Source: Aphidius gifuensis (Eukaryota > Arthropoda > Insecta > Hymenoptera > Braconidae). From it: a stretch of DNA of 64,000 nt. The stretch is taken from NCBI RefSeq assembly GCF_014905175.1, contig NC_057792.1, forward strand, positions 11,511,321 through 11,575,320, given 5' to 3'. The number at the start of each line of letters is the position of its first letter. Positions within the stretch are counted from its first letter, which is position 1. The notes beneath the pieces were generated by a model. It did no database searches. It had not been told where the DNA came from and worked only from the letters and a program-made list of their open reading frames with translations. The position numbers and the translations under genes are program-made. Shown one piece after another: positions 1 through 9,823 of this stretch.

Positions 1-2
1 AA

Positions 3-1698
3 TTATTAAAAAGAAAAGGAGTATTCCCATATGAATACATCAATAGCTGGAATAGATTAGAAGATATGAAACTTCCATTTATTGATCAATTTTATTCAAG
101 ATTAAATAACAGCAATATTTCAAATGATGATTATGAACATGCCCAAACAGTTTGGAAAAAATTTGAAATCAAAACACTTGGTGATTATTCAGATTTATAT
201 TTACGTACAGATGTTTTGTTGTTAGCTGATATTTTTGAAAATTTTCGTAAAAACTGTTTATCATCATACAACTTAGATCCTCTTCATTACTATACAACAC
301 CAGGATTCTCATGGGATTGTATGCTGAAATGTACTGGTGTAAAATTGGAATTACTAACAGATGCTGAACAACTCTTATTCATCGAGAAAGGAATACGAGG
401 TGGAGTAGCTGTATGTCCGAATCGTTATGCAAAAGCCAACAATCCATACATGGGTATGGAGTATGATACAATCAAAGATGAGTCGTACCTCATGTACTTT
501 GATGTTAATAATTTATATGGAATGGCAATGTCACAACATCTTCCATACGGTGGCTTTGAGTGGGATAATAATCAGTGGTCTTTAGAAGACATTTTATTAC
601 AACCTGACGACTCTTCTACAGGCTATATATATGAAGTCGATCTTGAATATCCTGAAGAATTACATGAACTCCATCAAGATCTTCCATTGTGTCCAGAGCA
701 CAAAATATCACCTAATTCTAAACAATGTAAACTAATGACAACTTTTTATCCAAAAGAAAAATATATTATTCATTATAAAAATCTCAAACAATATTTAAAA
801 CTCGGTATGAAATTATTAAAAATTCATCGAGTTCTAAAATTTAGACAGGCAACTTTGTTAAAAAAAAAAATAGATTTGAAAACCAAAAAAAGACAAGAGG
901 CAACAACTCAATTTGAAAAGATTATTATAAACTTTTGAATAATGCTGTATATGGAAAATTTATTGAAAATGTAAGAAAGCAAAAGATGTTAAAATGGTCA
1001 CCAGATGGAAAAACAGATATGGTGCTAAATACTACATTCAACAACCGAATTTCCATAGCCTCACAGTATTTGGAGAAGATTGTTATTATTGAAATGAATC
1101 GGACAAAAATTCATTTCAATAAACCAGTTTATGTAGGATTTTCAATACTTGATATATCAAAAACATGTCTATATGATTTTCATTATAATTATATAAAATC
1201 TAGATTTGGTAACAATGAATTGATGTACCACGACACAGATAGTTTGTTATATGATTTTAATTTTAATATTTATGAAGAAATGAAAAAATTTAGATAAATT
1301 CGATACTTCTGATTATTCTCAAGATAATATTTTTTAAAATGCCTCGTGTAAAATACTAGGATTATAGATAGAATTTGTAGAAAGTTAGGGGAAAACATAA
1401 CTGAATTTATTGGCTTAAGAGCTAAACTCTATACATTCCGTGTACTCGGAGAAAAAAGATGCTAAAAGCCAAAGGTGTTAAAGGTTCAACTTTAAAAGAA
1501 ATTACCTTTGATGATTATAAAAATTGTCTTTTTGAACATAATTTATTAACAAAAATTCAATATCTAATTAGAAGTAAAAAACATAAAGTAAATACAATTG
1601 CACAAAAGAAAATAGCTTTAAGTTGGTTAGATGATAAGAGACAATTGTTACTAAATACTACGGATACTGTACCATGGGGTTATAAAATAAAAAGATAA
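3..1698 (+). pseudogene. Family B DNA polymerase (protein-primed type), 5' truncated and frameshifted
   Basis: The frame is open from base 3, so the gene continues left of the window. The first block (to 938) carries the palm motif A region FDVNNLYGMAMS. The second (935-1297, another frame) carries motif B, NNAVYG, and motif C, YHDTDS. The third (1459-1698) is the usual Polinton PolB C-terminus, with DDKR and a final VPWGYK. The frame changes near 935 after A-rich tracts, and the 1298-1458 stretch is disrupted by stops. This enzyme would replicate the element, priming from a terminal protein. It converges on the integrase gene, with A/T tracts at 1727-1758 between them. Confidence 0.92.
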
Positions 1699-1756
1699 TT
1701 AAAATATTTTTCACAGAGTTTATTTTATTAAAAAAAAAAAAAACATTTATTTTTTT

Positions 1757-2698
1757 TTACAGATCTGATTTATTTATCCAACTATTATGTGTATCGTCAA
1801 AACCTAACCATTTTACATATAACTTATCGCCACGTTTTTTCACAATTTTTTCAACTAAATAAATATCAGGATATTTAACTTCAGTTAACTCTTCTTCGTA
1901 GAATCCTCCTTCAATTGGATTATTTTTATAATCTATGAGTGTATATGTCACTGGATCTGTATATTTCACTTCCTTAATCGTAAATATTTCTGTTGTGAAG
2001 TTTGGTGTATAACCTTTTTTAAAAACAGTTTTATATTTACTAATTCGAACTTTATCACCAATCTTGAATTTATTTTTGATATCACGATTGTGTTGAAATT
2101 TTTTATAAATATTTCTCAATAGTTGTTTTTCATTTTCTTTCGTAACATCTATTGCTTTCATCTTTATTGTTCTGTGTTTTGAATTATTATAATTTTTAAG
2201 CAGATGTGGTAAAATTTCTATCCACTTGTAGGATCCTTGATAAGTAAATTTTTCCCACATTTTATTCTTCAGTGTTCTATTGAAGCGTTCAACAATTGAT
2301 GCTTTGAGATTGCTGTATGTTGAGTACATATGTATCTTATGTTTTTGCAAAAGAGCTTCAAATTCCTTGTTGTAAAATTCTTTTCCTTGATCAACATGTA
2401 AATTTTGTGGTATACGTCCTTCATCAAGCACAGATTTCATCGCTGCTGTAACATCTTTCCCAGTTCTTGATTTTATTGGTATAGCCCATGCAAATTTCGA
2501 AAATATATCAATAATTGTAAGCGAATATTTATAGTTTCGGTTAACAGACGTATAAGCTTGCATATCAACAAGATCTGCTTGCCAAGTTTCATCCAATCCT
2601 TTAATGTCAACATGACGACGAGTATAATTTCTTCGAGCAGGTCTGTGTAGTTCATGAGCAACTACTGCTTTTTTATGATCCATTAGAACGATTTTCAA
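1757..2698 (-). CDS. Polinton integrase (DDE) with C-terminal chromodomain
   Basis: An rve-fold integrase that would insert the element DNA. Visible catalytic positions are D in WQADLVDM (near residue 42), D in HVDQGKEF (near 103) and E in ASIVERFNR (near 137). An SH3-like segment follows (FKIGDKVRISKYK, near 217), then a chromodomain from about 280 (VKWLGFDDTHNSWI). The protein starts close to the catalytic core; the ~50-residue N-terminal region seen in the lineage-2 integrase at 60045-61100 is missing. Its start overlaps the 3' end of the coiled-coil gene by 26 bases in another frame, so the N-terminus may be lost or reached by frameshifting. Confidence 0.93.
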   Translation of the reverse strand: MKIVLMDHKKAVVAHELHRPARRNYTRRHVDIKGLDETWQADLVDMQAYTSVNRNYKYSLTIIDIFSKFAWAIPIKSRTGKDVTAAMKSVLDEGRIPQNLHVDQGKEFYNKEFEALLQKHKIHMYSTYSNLKASIVERFNRTLKNKMWEKFTYQGSYKWIEILPHLLKNYNNSKHRTIKMKAIDVTKENEKQLLRNIYKKFQHNRDIKNKFKIGDKVRISKYKTVFKKGYTPNFTTEIFTIKEVKYTDPVTYTLIDYKNNPIEGGFYEEELTEVKYPDIYLVEKIVKKRGDKLYVKWLGFDDTHNSWINKSDL

Positions 2699-3218
2699 GT
2701 ATCCTGAGATGATTATCCAAGATTGTCAGTTTTTTTATTATTTTAATTTCCAAATTTCCAATTTCAGTGCTCAATGTGTTGAGTGATTTTTCAAAATTCA
2801 GTTTGAAATTCTCAAAAGCTCTATTCGATGAAGTTAATCTGGACTCCAATGTCTGAATGGATTCTATATTTTGAAGTGAAAGACTTTGCGCTGTATCAAA
2901 TTCAAGACGATAATTCTTAATGAACTCTTGAAATTGAGACTGAAGTGAATTGGTTATTATATTATTATTATCAACATCATCACGTAGAGATTTATTTAAT
3001 TGATATAAAATTCGTGTTTCTTCTTTTATAATTGTCTTGGTAATTTTAACAGATGTTGCATCATTTGATTCCAATGGATCAGCAACATTACACAATCGTT
3101 TATTATTTATATCATAATGTCCATCTGATGTTCGTTTGAAACCATCACCTGGAGGACCTCGAACACTTTGTAATGAACTTTTATTTTTTGATTGTCGTCC
3201 AAAAATATCAATACTCAT
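2673..3218 (-). CDS. Polinton coiled-coil protein with GPPG motif
   Basis: Start chosen at the internal ATG giving MSIDIFGRQ (the frame opens further upstream, to 3260). The N-terminal motif RGPPGDGFKRTSDGHYDI followed by NKRLCNVADPLESNDA is a conserved signature I know from Polinton and adintovirus proteins of unknown function. The rest is helical with heptad-like leucines and probably forms a coiled coil, so a structural or scaffold role is an inference. Copy B has the same gene at 35681-36225 with one A fewer in a homopolymer near 35715, which breaks its frame. Overlaps the integrase start. Confidence 0.8.
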   Translation of the reverse strand: MSIDIFGRQSKNKSSLQSVRGPPGDGFKRTSDGHYDINNKRLCNVADPLESNDATSVKITKTIIKEETRILYQLNKSLRDDVDNNNIITNSLQSQFQEFIKNYRLEFDTAQSLSLQNIESIQTLESRLTSSNRAFENFKLNFEKSLNTLSTEIGNLEIKIIKKLTILDNHLRILENRSNGS

Positions 3219-3265
3219 CTTGACAGCTTGTGAGTAACTGAGCTCAAGCCTTATATGCATATAAA

Positions 3266-4180
3266 TTAATAGATAATTTCAGCTTCTCTTAATTCTTCAA
3301 TTATAGAAATGATTTCATTTGTATGACTGAGATTACCAGCGGCTTGAGAAGCTAATATTAATCGGAGACGATCAACAAGTTCGTTGGGATCATCCCAATA
3401 AACGTAGTCCAATTTGTTACTTTTGTTTGTAATCTTATAACGAGGTAACGATGTACCAGTTTTTGTTGAGGATTTTATGTATGGTAAAATATATTTTTCA
3501 TACTTGGCATTTGTTTCTTTTCTCAGTCCACCATTAGGTTTGAAATATCTATACTGAGCATTTGTTAATTTAATAATTTTGATAAAATTTTTTTTATCAT
3601 CATTATTTATTAATGAGTCATCAACTTTATAATTGAAAAGGAGTTCCAATAAACCTGGCGTCTCTTGATAAGTTTCATCTTCAATAAAGATTTTGTTATT
3701 TTCAAATTTAATATTTGAGTTTCCAAACATAAGATTATTATCAAGTTTCCGTACTAGAAATCCTGTTGATCGAGTTTTACTGACATCGACTTTTTTCATA
3801 TATTTTTCATTATTTTTCGAAAAAGAAGTATCTAGTGTAGAAGATGTATGATCAAGTGACTTTCTTACAGGATCCTCATCAAACTTATCGAAAGATTCAT
3901 AGAAAACATCATTATCATCATCATCATCTTCCTCTTTTGCTCGTTCTTTTTTCACAACATTATTTTCAAGTTCCTTCTTCACTTCGTTTTTTATATCACT
4001 TGTGGTTTGATTCACCAATTTTTCTAAAGGTGTTACAATAGGCTTAAATATATCACTTGCATATTTTTCTGAAGCGTCTTGATTAATTTTTAACATTTTA
4101 TGTTTACGTCTTATTGCATCGCTAGCTTTTGTAATCTGATACAGATTATTTTTTTCTTTATCGAACATTTTACTCGTCAT
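3266..4180 (-). CDS. Conserved Polinton protein of unknown function with acidic linker
   Basis: 304 residues. The N-terminal half is charged, with an acidic run EEDDDDDND near residues 82-90. The C-terminal half has the strongly conserved stretch YVYWDDPNELVDRLRL and ends in SHTNEIISIIEELREAEIIY. That tail recurs in Polinton-type elements, usually next to the ATPase, as here. The function is not established; virion assembly is an inference from the neighbourhood. The copy B protein (34719-35633) appears identical, suggesting a very recent duplication or an assembly duplicate. Lineage 2 carries a counterpart at 61052-61828. Confidence 0.82.
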   Translation of the reverse strand: MTSKMFDKEKNNLYQITKASDAIRRKHKMLKINQDASEKYASDIFKPIVTPLEKLVNQTTSDIKNEVKKELENNVVKKERAKEEDDDDDNDVFYESFDKFDEDPVRKSLDHTSSTLDTSFSKNNEKYMKKVDVSKTRSTGFLVRKLDNNLMFGNSNIKFENNKIFIEDETYQETPGLLELLFNYKVDDSLINNDDKKNFIKIIKLTNAQYRYFKPNGGLRKETNAKYEKYILPYIKSSTKTGTSLPRYKITNKSNKLDYVYWDDPNELVDRLRLILASQAAGNLSHTNEIISIIEELREAEIIY

Positions 4181-4231
4181 GTTGATGCTCTCATACTTAC
4201 TGCATAACTAATTCTTTTTCAAAAGTTCTTT

Positions 4232-4942
4232 TCAATTTATAGTAACAAAACAATCATATCCTTTACGATATCGGCCATTGTTAATTTCACTGTCCTTATC
4301 GATAACAACGAATCCATGCTTATCGCTATCCCAACAATTCAAACATAAATTTCGGAATTGAGTATACGTCATGTCAGTATTCACATGATCATTATAAATA
4401 TGTTTTAAATTCATTTCATCTTGTCGAAAAATAAAGATAAAGTTTGCATTATCTCGTACTAAATGTTTTGGTATACGTGCATAAGTTTGAGAAAGATAAA
4501 AACAATCAACATTTTGATGACGTCCCATACAAAAAAAAGCTCTGATATTGTTTTGTTTTTCACACATAACATCATCAAAAATCATTATTAAATTTGGATA
4601 AGCAGCTTGAGGTTCAATCACACTTTCATTTTCATTGAATGGATAATAACCAATACATTTCGTGGATTCAAGTAATTTTTCTAAGAACTGATATTTTGGT
4701 TGATTTAAAGATTTCGAATAAACATATACATTTTCGAATCGTAGCCCATTTGGATGGGTAATTATAGCTAGGAGAGCATTTGTTTTACCACAATTTGACG
4801 GGCCACAAAAGATTCCTCGCACATTATTAGGTAAAAGTTTACCATGTCGTTTTCGATTTTTTTTACTCGAACTTTGTTGAACAACACCGTCAAAATTGAC
4901 TACTGGTAATTTTACATTCTGCTCAGCAAACTCTATATTCAC
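4232..4942 (-). CDS. Genome-packaging ATPase (FtsK/HerA, A32-like)
   Basis: 236 residues. Walker A is GPSNCGKT near residues 47-54, and Walker B is LIMIFDDV near 117-124. SQTYARIP further on is a plausible sensor region. The family pumps DNA into pre-formed capsids in Polintons and related dsDNA viruses. It is transcribed away from the PLA2-domain gene, across a 62-bp divergent promoter. Copy B carries an apparently identical protein at 33957-34667. The ORF is uninterrupted, unlike the capsid genes of the same copy. Confidence 0.93.
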   Translation of the reverse strand: MNIEFAEQNVKLPVVNFDGVVQQSSSKKNRKRHGKLLPNNVRGIFCGPSNCGKTNALLAIITHPNGLRFENVYVYSKSLNQPKYQFLEKLLESTKCIGYYPFNENESVIEPQAAYPNLIMIFDDVMCEKQNNIRAFFCMGRHQNVDCFYLSQTYARIPKHLVRDNANFIFIFRQDEMNLKHIYNDHVNTDMTYTQFRNLCLNCWDSDKHGFVVIDKDSEINNGRYRKGYDCFVTIN

Positions 4943-5004
4943 GACTGACTATTTCCCTATAAATACCGAGTTTTTATAGATTTAGCTTTAGTCTTGAAAA
5001 CATT
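4943..5004. promoter_or_regulatory. Compact divergent promoter with TATAAATA
   Basis: This 62-bp gap separates two divergent genes. It holds TATAAATA at 4958-4965 on the plus strand, read as TATTTATA on the minus strand, and a second TATA-like stretch TTTTTATAGA near 4972-4981. The same octamer precedes the minor capsid gene (6140-6147), the major capsid region (6900-6907) and the small basic gene (8255-8262). Promoter activity is inferred. Confidence 0.5.
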
Positions 5005-5742
5005 ATGATTGTGCACAGACGTTCTAAAAAAAGTGGAAAAGGTCTCATCAATACTTTAATCAACAAACTTCCTATTGAACTTCATATTCCGGGCTATCAA
5101 TACTGTGGACCAGGTACTAAATTATCAAAAAGGTTAGCTCGAGGTGATCCTGGTATAAATCCATTAGACGCTGCTTGTAAACAGCACGATATTGCTTATT
5201 CTGAAAACCGAGATAATATCAGCGTCAGGAACCAAGCTGATAGAGACCTCGCTGAGAGAGCTTGGAAACGTGTACTTGCAAAAGATTCTTCCGTTGGTGA
5301 AAAAACAGCTGCTTGGGGTATAGCCAATACAATGAAAGTTAAATCAAAATTGGGTATGGGTCTGAAAAAGAAGACGAGAAAAATAGGGAAAAAAACATCA
5401 TTTAAAAAAATTATAAACCTATCAAAAGAATTTATTAAACCAGGAAAAAATCCTATCAAGTGTGCACTTGAGGGTGCACGTGATGCTATAAAAAGCAGGA
5501 GGGCGAGAATGCAAATGCCACGTATTCTACCATTACCATCAAAAATAGGTGGTTTTTTACCATTTATAATGCCACTTTTTGCTGGTTTAAGTGCTGTTGG
5601 AGCATTGAGTGGGGGTGCTGCTAGTATAACGAAAGCAATAAATGATGCGAGTGCTGCCAAACGACAATTTGAAGAAAATAAACGTCACAACACAAAAATG
5701 AAAACAATTGCATTGGGTAAAAGCATATCTCCAGCCACATAA
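5005..5742 (+). CDS. PLA2-domain minor virion protein (parvovirus VP1u-like PLA2)
   Basis: Residues 25-70 resemble the parvovirus-type phospholipase A2 domain: calcium-loop-like YCGPGTKL, then the catalytic-type HD dyad in CKQHDIAYS. In parvoviruses this domain opens endosomal membranes during entry. The rest is very basic (KKKTRKIGKKTSFKK) and ends in a hydrophobic, glycine-rich segment (LPFIMPLFAGLSAVGALSGG, near 187-206) that could insert in membranes. Copy B (33106-33894, 262 residues) has a longer C-terminus because copy A differs by an indel near 5725, and the two also differ near 5498-5512. No reconstruction is attempted. Role in particle entry is an inference. Confidence 0.82.
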   Translation: MIVHRRSKKSGKGLINTLINKLPIELHIPGYQYCGPGTKLSKRLARGDPGINPLDAACKQHDIAYSENRDNISVRNQADRDLAERAWKRVLAKDSSVGEKTAAWGIANTMKVKSKLGMGLKKKTRKIGKKTSFKKIINLSKEFIKPGKNPIKCALEGARDAIKSRRARMQMPRILPLPSKIGGFLPFIMPLFAGLSAVGALSGGAASITKAINDASAAKRQFEENKRHNTKMKTIALGKSISPAT

Positions 5743-5838
5743 GAACGGAATGGGCTTATTCTTAAAACCAGCAAAAAACATATAAAGCTACCACATCGAG
5801 CACTCACAAATATTGATCTTATAAAATACGCTAAAGCT

Positions 5839-6144
5839 ATGAATATTCCATATTTTAGAGGAGTTTTCATAAGAAATGATTTACCAACTACTAAACCATG
5901 GAAATATGAATCAGCCATTATAAATCTCGATGACAAAGTTGGCTCTGGTACGCATTGGGTAGCATATAAAAAAAGGAATAATAAAGTCATTTATTTCGAT
6001 AGCTTTGGCGATTTACAACCACCTGCAGATCTTGTAAAATATCTCGATGTTGGTAGCATTGAATATAATTATCAGCAATTTCAAAATTATGATACAGTAA
6101 TTTGCGGACATTTATGTCTGAAATTTTTAACTGAACAGTTATAA
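5839..6144 (+). CDS. Adenain-like cysteine protease (Ulp1 fold), N-terminus uncertain
   Basis: Maturation protease family of adenoviruses and Polintons, which trims capsid precursors. Triad candidates: H in GTHWVAYK, D in IYFDSFGD, and the nucleophile C in CGHLCLKF. The ORF starts at MNIPYFRG, but recognisable family sequence (ALTNIDLIKYAKA) is in frame upstream of that ATG without an obvious start, overlapping the end of the PLA2 gene. The true start may therefore be upstream and lost, or reached from the upstream gene. Copy B (32729-33052) differs at the C-terminus through an indel. Confidence 0.85.
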   Translation: MNIPYFRGVFIRNDLPTTKPWKYESAIINLDDKVGSGTHWVAYKKRNNKVIYFDSFGDLQPPADLVKYLDVGSIEYNYQQFQNYDTVICGHLCLKFLTEQL

Positions 6145-6176
6145 ATACGATAACAACTATTAATCATCCATCAGTC

Positions 6177-6859
6177 ATGGATGACTCGTTTACGTTGACG
6201 TTGTCTGGAACATCATCAGTGCTAGAAGCACAGTATTATCCACCAATTGAATTATCACCTGAGAAAAATTATGTTGTCGGACTTGTTGAGTTACTTACTT
6301 CTAATTCGATACCTAATATTGATTTACATAACAATAAATTTTATATTGGTTATGAAAGTGAAATTATTCTATATATACCGACAGGAAGTTATGAAATCGA
6401 AGACATTGAAAAATACCTTCTGCAAATGGTCTCCATAAGTCTTAAACCAAACAATAGTGAACTGTGTTGTGAACTTAAATGTGATCGTCCGATAAATTTT
6501 ATTCCTGAAGATTCTATTGGAAGGTTATTAGGATTTTTACCTCAAATCTTAGAACCTAATGTAACTCATAAATCTGATTTACCAGTGACAATATTAAAAG
6601 TGAATGCTTTACGTGTTGAATGTAATATAACAACAGGTGCATATGTAAATAATCAACAAGTTCATACTATACATGAATTTTTCCTGGTGTTCCGCCAGGA
6701 TATAAGATCATAGAAGTACCTTCACATGTCATTTATCTACCAGTCGCCGTCCGAGCAATACATCATCTTCAGCTAAAAATTGTTGATCAAGACGGAGATT
6801 TAGTAAATTTCCGAGGAGAAGTCATAACAATAAGACTTCATGTGAAGAGTATAAAATAA
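6177..6859 (+). pseudogene. Minor capsid (penton-type) protein, one frameshift
   Basis: The N-terminus DSFTLTLSG followed by IELSPEKNYVVGLVELLT is typical of the Polinton minor capsid protein, a single jelly-roll that would form vertices. The ATG lies 30 nt after TATAAATA (6140-6147), a good promoter distance. Compared with copy B (32032-32715, 227 residues, open) copy A lacks one C near 6682-6684, which shifts the frame and gives a stop at 6713. The position is a short C run, so either a real mutation or a sequencing error is possible. Confidence 0.85.
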
Positions 6860-6914
6860 TGGGTATTGTCTTCCAAAAGAGAATAGTTGGAAACAGTTAT
6901 ATAAATAAACCAAC

Positions 6915-7067
6915 ATGCCGAAAATCCATCAGTCATCATCGGACACTCCGAGTATTAACACGTCCAAACGTTCAATTTCTCAAGAGTCTCAATCTCAAAC
7001 CACGTCAAATAAAGTGAAAGTAAAATTGTGTTGTTTTTTTTGTTCTATACCATGGAAGAAATCCTAA
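6915..7067 (+). other. Short ORF upstream of the major capsid, possibly its N-terminus
   Basis: A 50-codon frame with Ser/Thr/Gln-rich product (start MPKIHQSSSDTPS) overlapping the first 16 bases of the major capsid frame. Polinton major capsids often have a disordered leader, so this may be the leader separated by a frameshift in the T run at 7033-7040. The TATAAATA at 6900-6907 lies only 8 nt before its ATG, which argues against this ATG being within the transcript. Undecided. Confidence 0.35.
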
Positions 7068-8259
7068 ATATTCAAAATTCGATTGTTTTTGATGAGTCTA
7101 TAGCTCATTATGAACTCCATGCTCATCAACCCTATGGAGCGCCATCTTTCAATAATAATGATGAAATAAGAATTGGAATTCAACATCAAGATCTTTGCAT
7201 ACTACCATCTAAAAGTACTCCACATATTCAAGGAAAATTTACAAAAAATGATGGAACTGCTGTTGCAAATACTACAAGTCTAGTAAAAATGGCTATTGCT
7301 CATTTATTTGAAGAAGTCCGCTATGAAATAAATGCTGTTGAAGTAGATCGTAGTAAAAATGTGGGACTCACAACTATCATGAAAGGTTATGTATCACTCA
7401 CACCTAATCAGGAAGCACTATTGGAAAATTCAGGCTGGACTGATTCTGCTATAAATAATGTAAATGGATACTTTGATATATCAATACCATTGAGCTTACT
7501 ACTTGGATTTGCTGAAGATTATCGTAAAGTGATTACTAATGCAAAACATGAACTCATTCTTACAAGATCAAATACTGATACCAATGCATACCTAAAAACA
7601 ATAGCAGCAGAAACGGCAAAATTGCTATTCAAAAAATAGAATGGGTTGTACCATATATTCGAGTCTCAGATAAAGAAAAAATTCAACTATTAAACTACAT
7701 ATCAAAAGATCCAGCTATTTCACTGAGTTTTCGAGCCTGGGAGCTGTATGATTACCCTCTACTTCCTGCAACTTCAAAACATATATGGAGTGTAAAAACA
7801 TCAACACAACTCGAGAAACCAAGATATGTGATTGTAGGATTTCAAACTGCACGTAAAAATCAAGCTGATAAAAATGCAAGTCATTTTGATCATTGCAATT
7901 TGCGGGATGTGAAATTATTTTTGAATTCACAATCCTACCCATATGGAAATTTGAATCTTGATATAAGCAAGAATCAATTTGCTCTGCTCTATGATATGTT
8001 TACAAATTTTCAATTATCATACTTTGGGAAAGAGCCAGAACCATTATTAACAAAAACAGAATTTTTAAATCAAGCACCACTTGTTGTTATAGACTGTTCT
8101 AAACAAAATGAATTTCTTAAAAGTGGACCTGTGGATATACGTTTGGAAATCGAATCAGTCGAACAGTTTCCTGATGATACATCAGCTTACTGTTTAATTT
8201 TACATGATCGAATTGTAGAGTACAAACCTATCAGTGGTTCAGTACGAAAATTGGTATAA
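7052..8259 (+). pseudogene. Major capsid protein (double jelly-roll), lineage 1, frameshifted
   Basis: The frame from 7052 opens with MEEILNIQNSIVFDESIAHY and contains YGAPSFNNNDEIRIGIQ, recognisable as the N-terminal part of a Polinton/adintovirus double jelly-roll capsid. It stops at 7639; the C-terminal half continues in another frame to 8259 (ends ISGSVRKLV). The break lies within A runs around 7590-7637. Copy B shares the lack of frame here and has two further single-base differences, so the break is either ancestral or a systematic homopolymer error. The protein would form the icosahedral shell. Confidence 0.88.
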
Positions 8260-8323
8260 ATAGGAGAGAAAAACGTAAAAATCTCTCATTAATCAATCGT
8301 CTTTTGATGAAACAACACGAAAA

Positions 8324-8690
8324 ATGTTTAAAAGCAAAGATAAATCTGCTAAGGAGAATTCAGATAAAACTTGTTTGTTGAATGAAGAAAAAGAAAAAAA
8401 ATTCAATGAACCAAAGTCATATAATTGGAGAGAGAAGAAGCCAAATCAATATAAAAATATCAAATATGAAAAACTCAAGGATAATTAAGAATCAAGTTTC
8501 TTTCAATTCAACACCTAAAATTCATATGATGTATACATGGTTGTATGCATACAAGGCTGCACGATGTGGAGAATGGAAACAACTTGCGCGTGATCATGAA
8601 CGTTTCAACTTGAGAATTCAACGATTGAGTGAAATTATCAATCCAATATTGATTAAAAAATGTGAAAAAATTTTAAACATTATGAAATAA
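8324..8690 (+). CDS. Small basic protein of unknown function, possibly frameshifted
   Basis: Two overlapping frames: 8324-8488 (54 codons, starts MFKSKDKSAKENSD) and 8382-8690 (ends RIQRLSEIINPILIKKCEKI). TATAAATA at 8255-8262 precedes the first ATG by about 60 nt. They read as the two halves of one Lys-rich protein, with the second holding an amphipathic helix around YTWLYAYKAARCGEW. I do not recognise a family. Copy B has the same two-frame arrangement at 30210-30573, with a 3-base in-frame difference, so the overlap may be genuine. Confidence 0.5.
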
Positions 8691-8836
8691 ATTTTTTTTT
8701 CATTAAAAATTAAAAAATAAAATTAGTGTTTTTATTTAACCTTTACCAAATATATGAATAGGATAAAAAAATATTTACAACAAAAAAATTAATTGAAAAA
8801 AAAGATATATTTATTTTTTCTTGTTACAAAAAAAAA

Positions 8837-9778
8837 TTATTCTTTCATTTCATCTTCTATATTTATCTCGTCTTTTCCTTGAATACGATGTTCCAATTTT
8901 TCAGTTTTGTTCCATAGCTTGAATAAATCGCTTATAAGTTGTTCAAAGTCAGTATATGGTGATTCATCGAAATATTTTTTAAAGAGCTGATGAGAATCTG
9001 TTACCCATGGTCGTTGTGTGACAAAAAATCAGAGGTGCTTTTATGTGACATGCTTCTTCATGTGTTTCAACATTGAAATCTTTTTCAGAAGTTCCATACT
9101 TTCCCAAAAAGCAGCGTAAATCTTCATGAAATCTTTTTAATTCACTGAATTTATCAATGTATGATGCATTTGATGATAAAAATTGTGAAAAAATTGTAGA
9201 TTCACCCCAGCAATGTACTTCCAATAATCTGAAAAAATATAAAAATTAATTGAACCGGATGAAAAATATTAATTCGAGGATATTATGGATTCATATACTT
9301 ACATCGATATGTACCAGTGTTTCAAATTTAAAACGTTTTTCACAGCACAGTTCATATGTTCGATCTTTTCATATCCACATTTATCATTTTCATAAGAAGG
9401 GATTCGTATTTTCTTCAAAGCTGGACAACCGTAATCATGTAGATCAATTACTGGTTTTGAATAATCAATAATATTTTCTAACCACTTTTTCTTTTCTAAT
9501 CCTTTGACACAAATAAACTCAGCTGGTTTTAAAATTTCAGTCATTTTCTTGTATGTTTTTTCAAAAGGCATATCACCGTCATGCCATGTTAGGCCATGCC
9601 AATTTCGTGTCAACCAATTGTTTATCAATTGATATTTCTGTGGTACATCCTTCCATGATCCAGGTGGTTTGAATAGTATATGATCGATTCGTTCATCATG
9701 CAGACTTATACTTGCAAATTCTTTCAGAACAAACTGATCAGGTAATTGAAATCCTTGAAGGTCAACGATCATTGCCAT
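8837..9778 (-). pseudogene. Terminal spliced gene, possible nuclease-fold family, copy A
   Basis: Exon 1 (9303-9778) starts MAMIVDLQGFQLPDQFVL and includes the motif WHGLTWHDGD. It ends at a GTAAGT donor; the acceptor follows a pyrimidine tract, giving an intron of 9229-9302 (74 bp). Exon 2 (8837-9228) begins LLEVHCWGES. An aspartate-bearing first strand (VDLQGF) and the later helices recall DEDD/RNase H-like folds, but this is a weak structural guess. Exon 2 changes frame near 9020-9030. Because an intron is kept, the element has probably been expressed in the host nucleus. Copy B has the same structure at 29107-30063. Confidence 0.7.
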
Positions 9779-9823
9779 TTTTATGCAATAGATCACTGTG
9801 TTTTTTTTTAATGTTACATGCAC

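Noticed and set aside
5196..5660. Minus-strand ORFs opposite the PLA2 gene (and 33440-33703, 32901-33272)
   Set aside because: Shadows of the real gene; no start context or family match.
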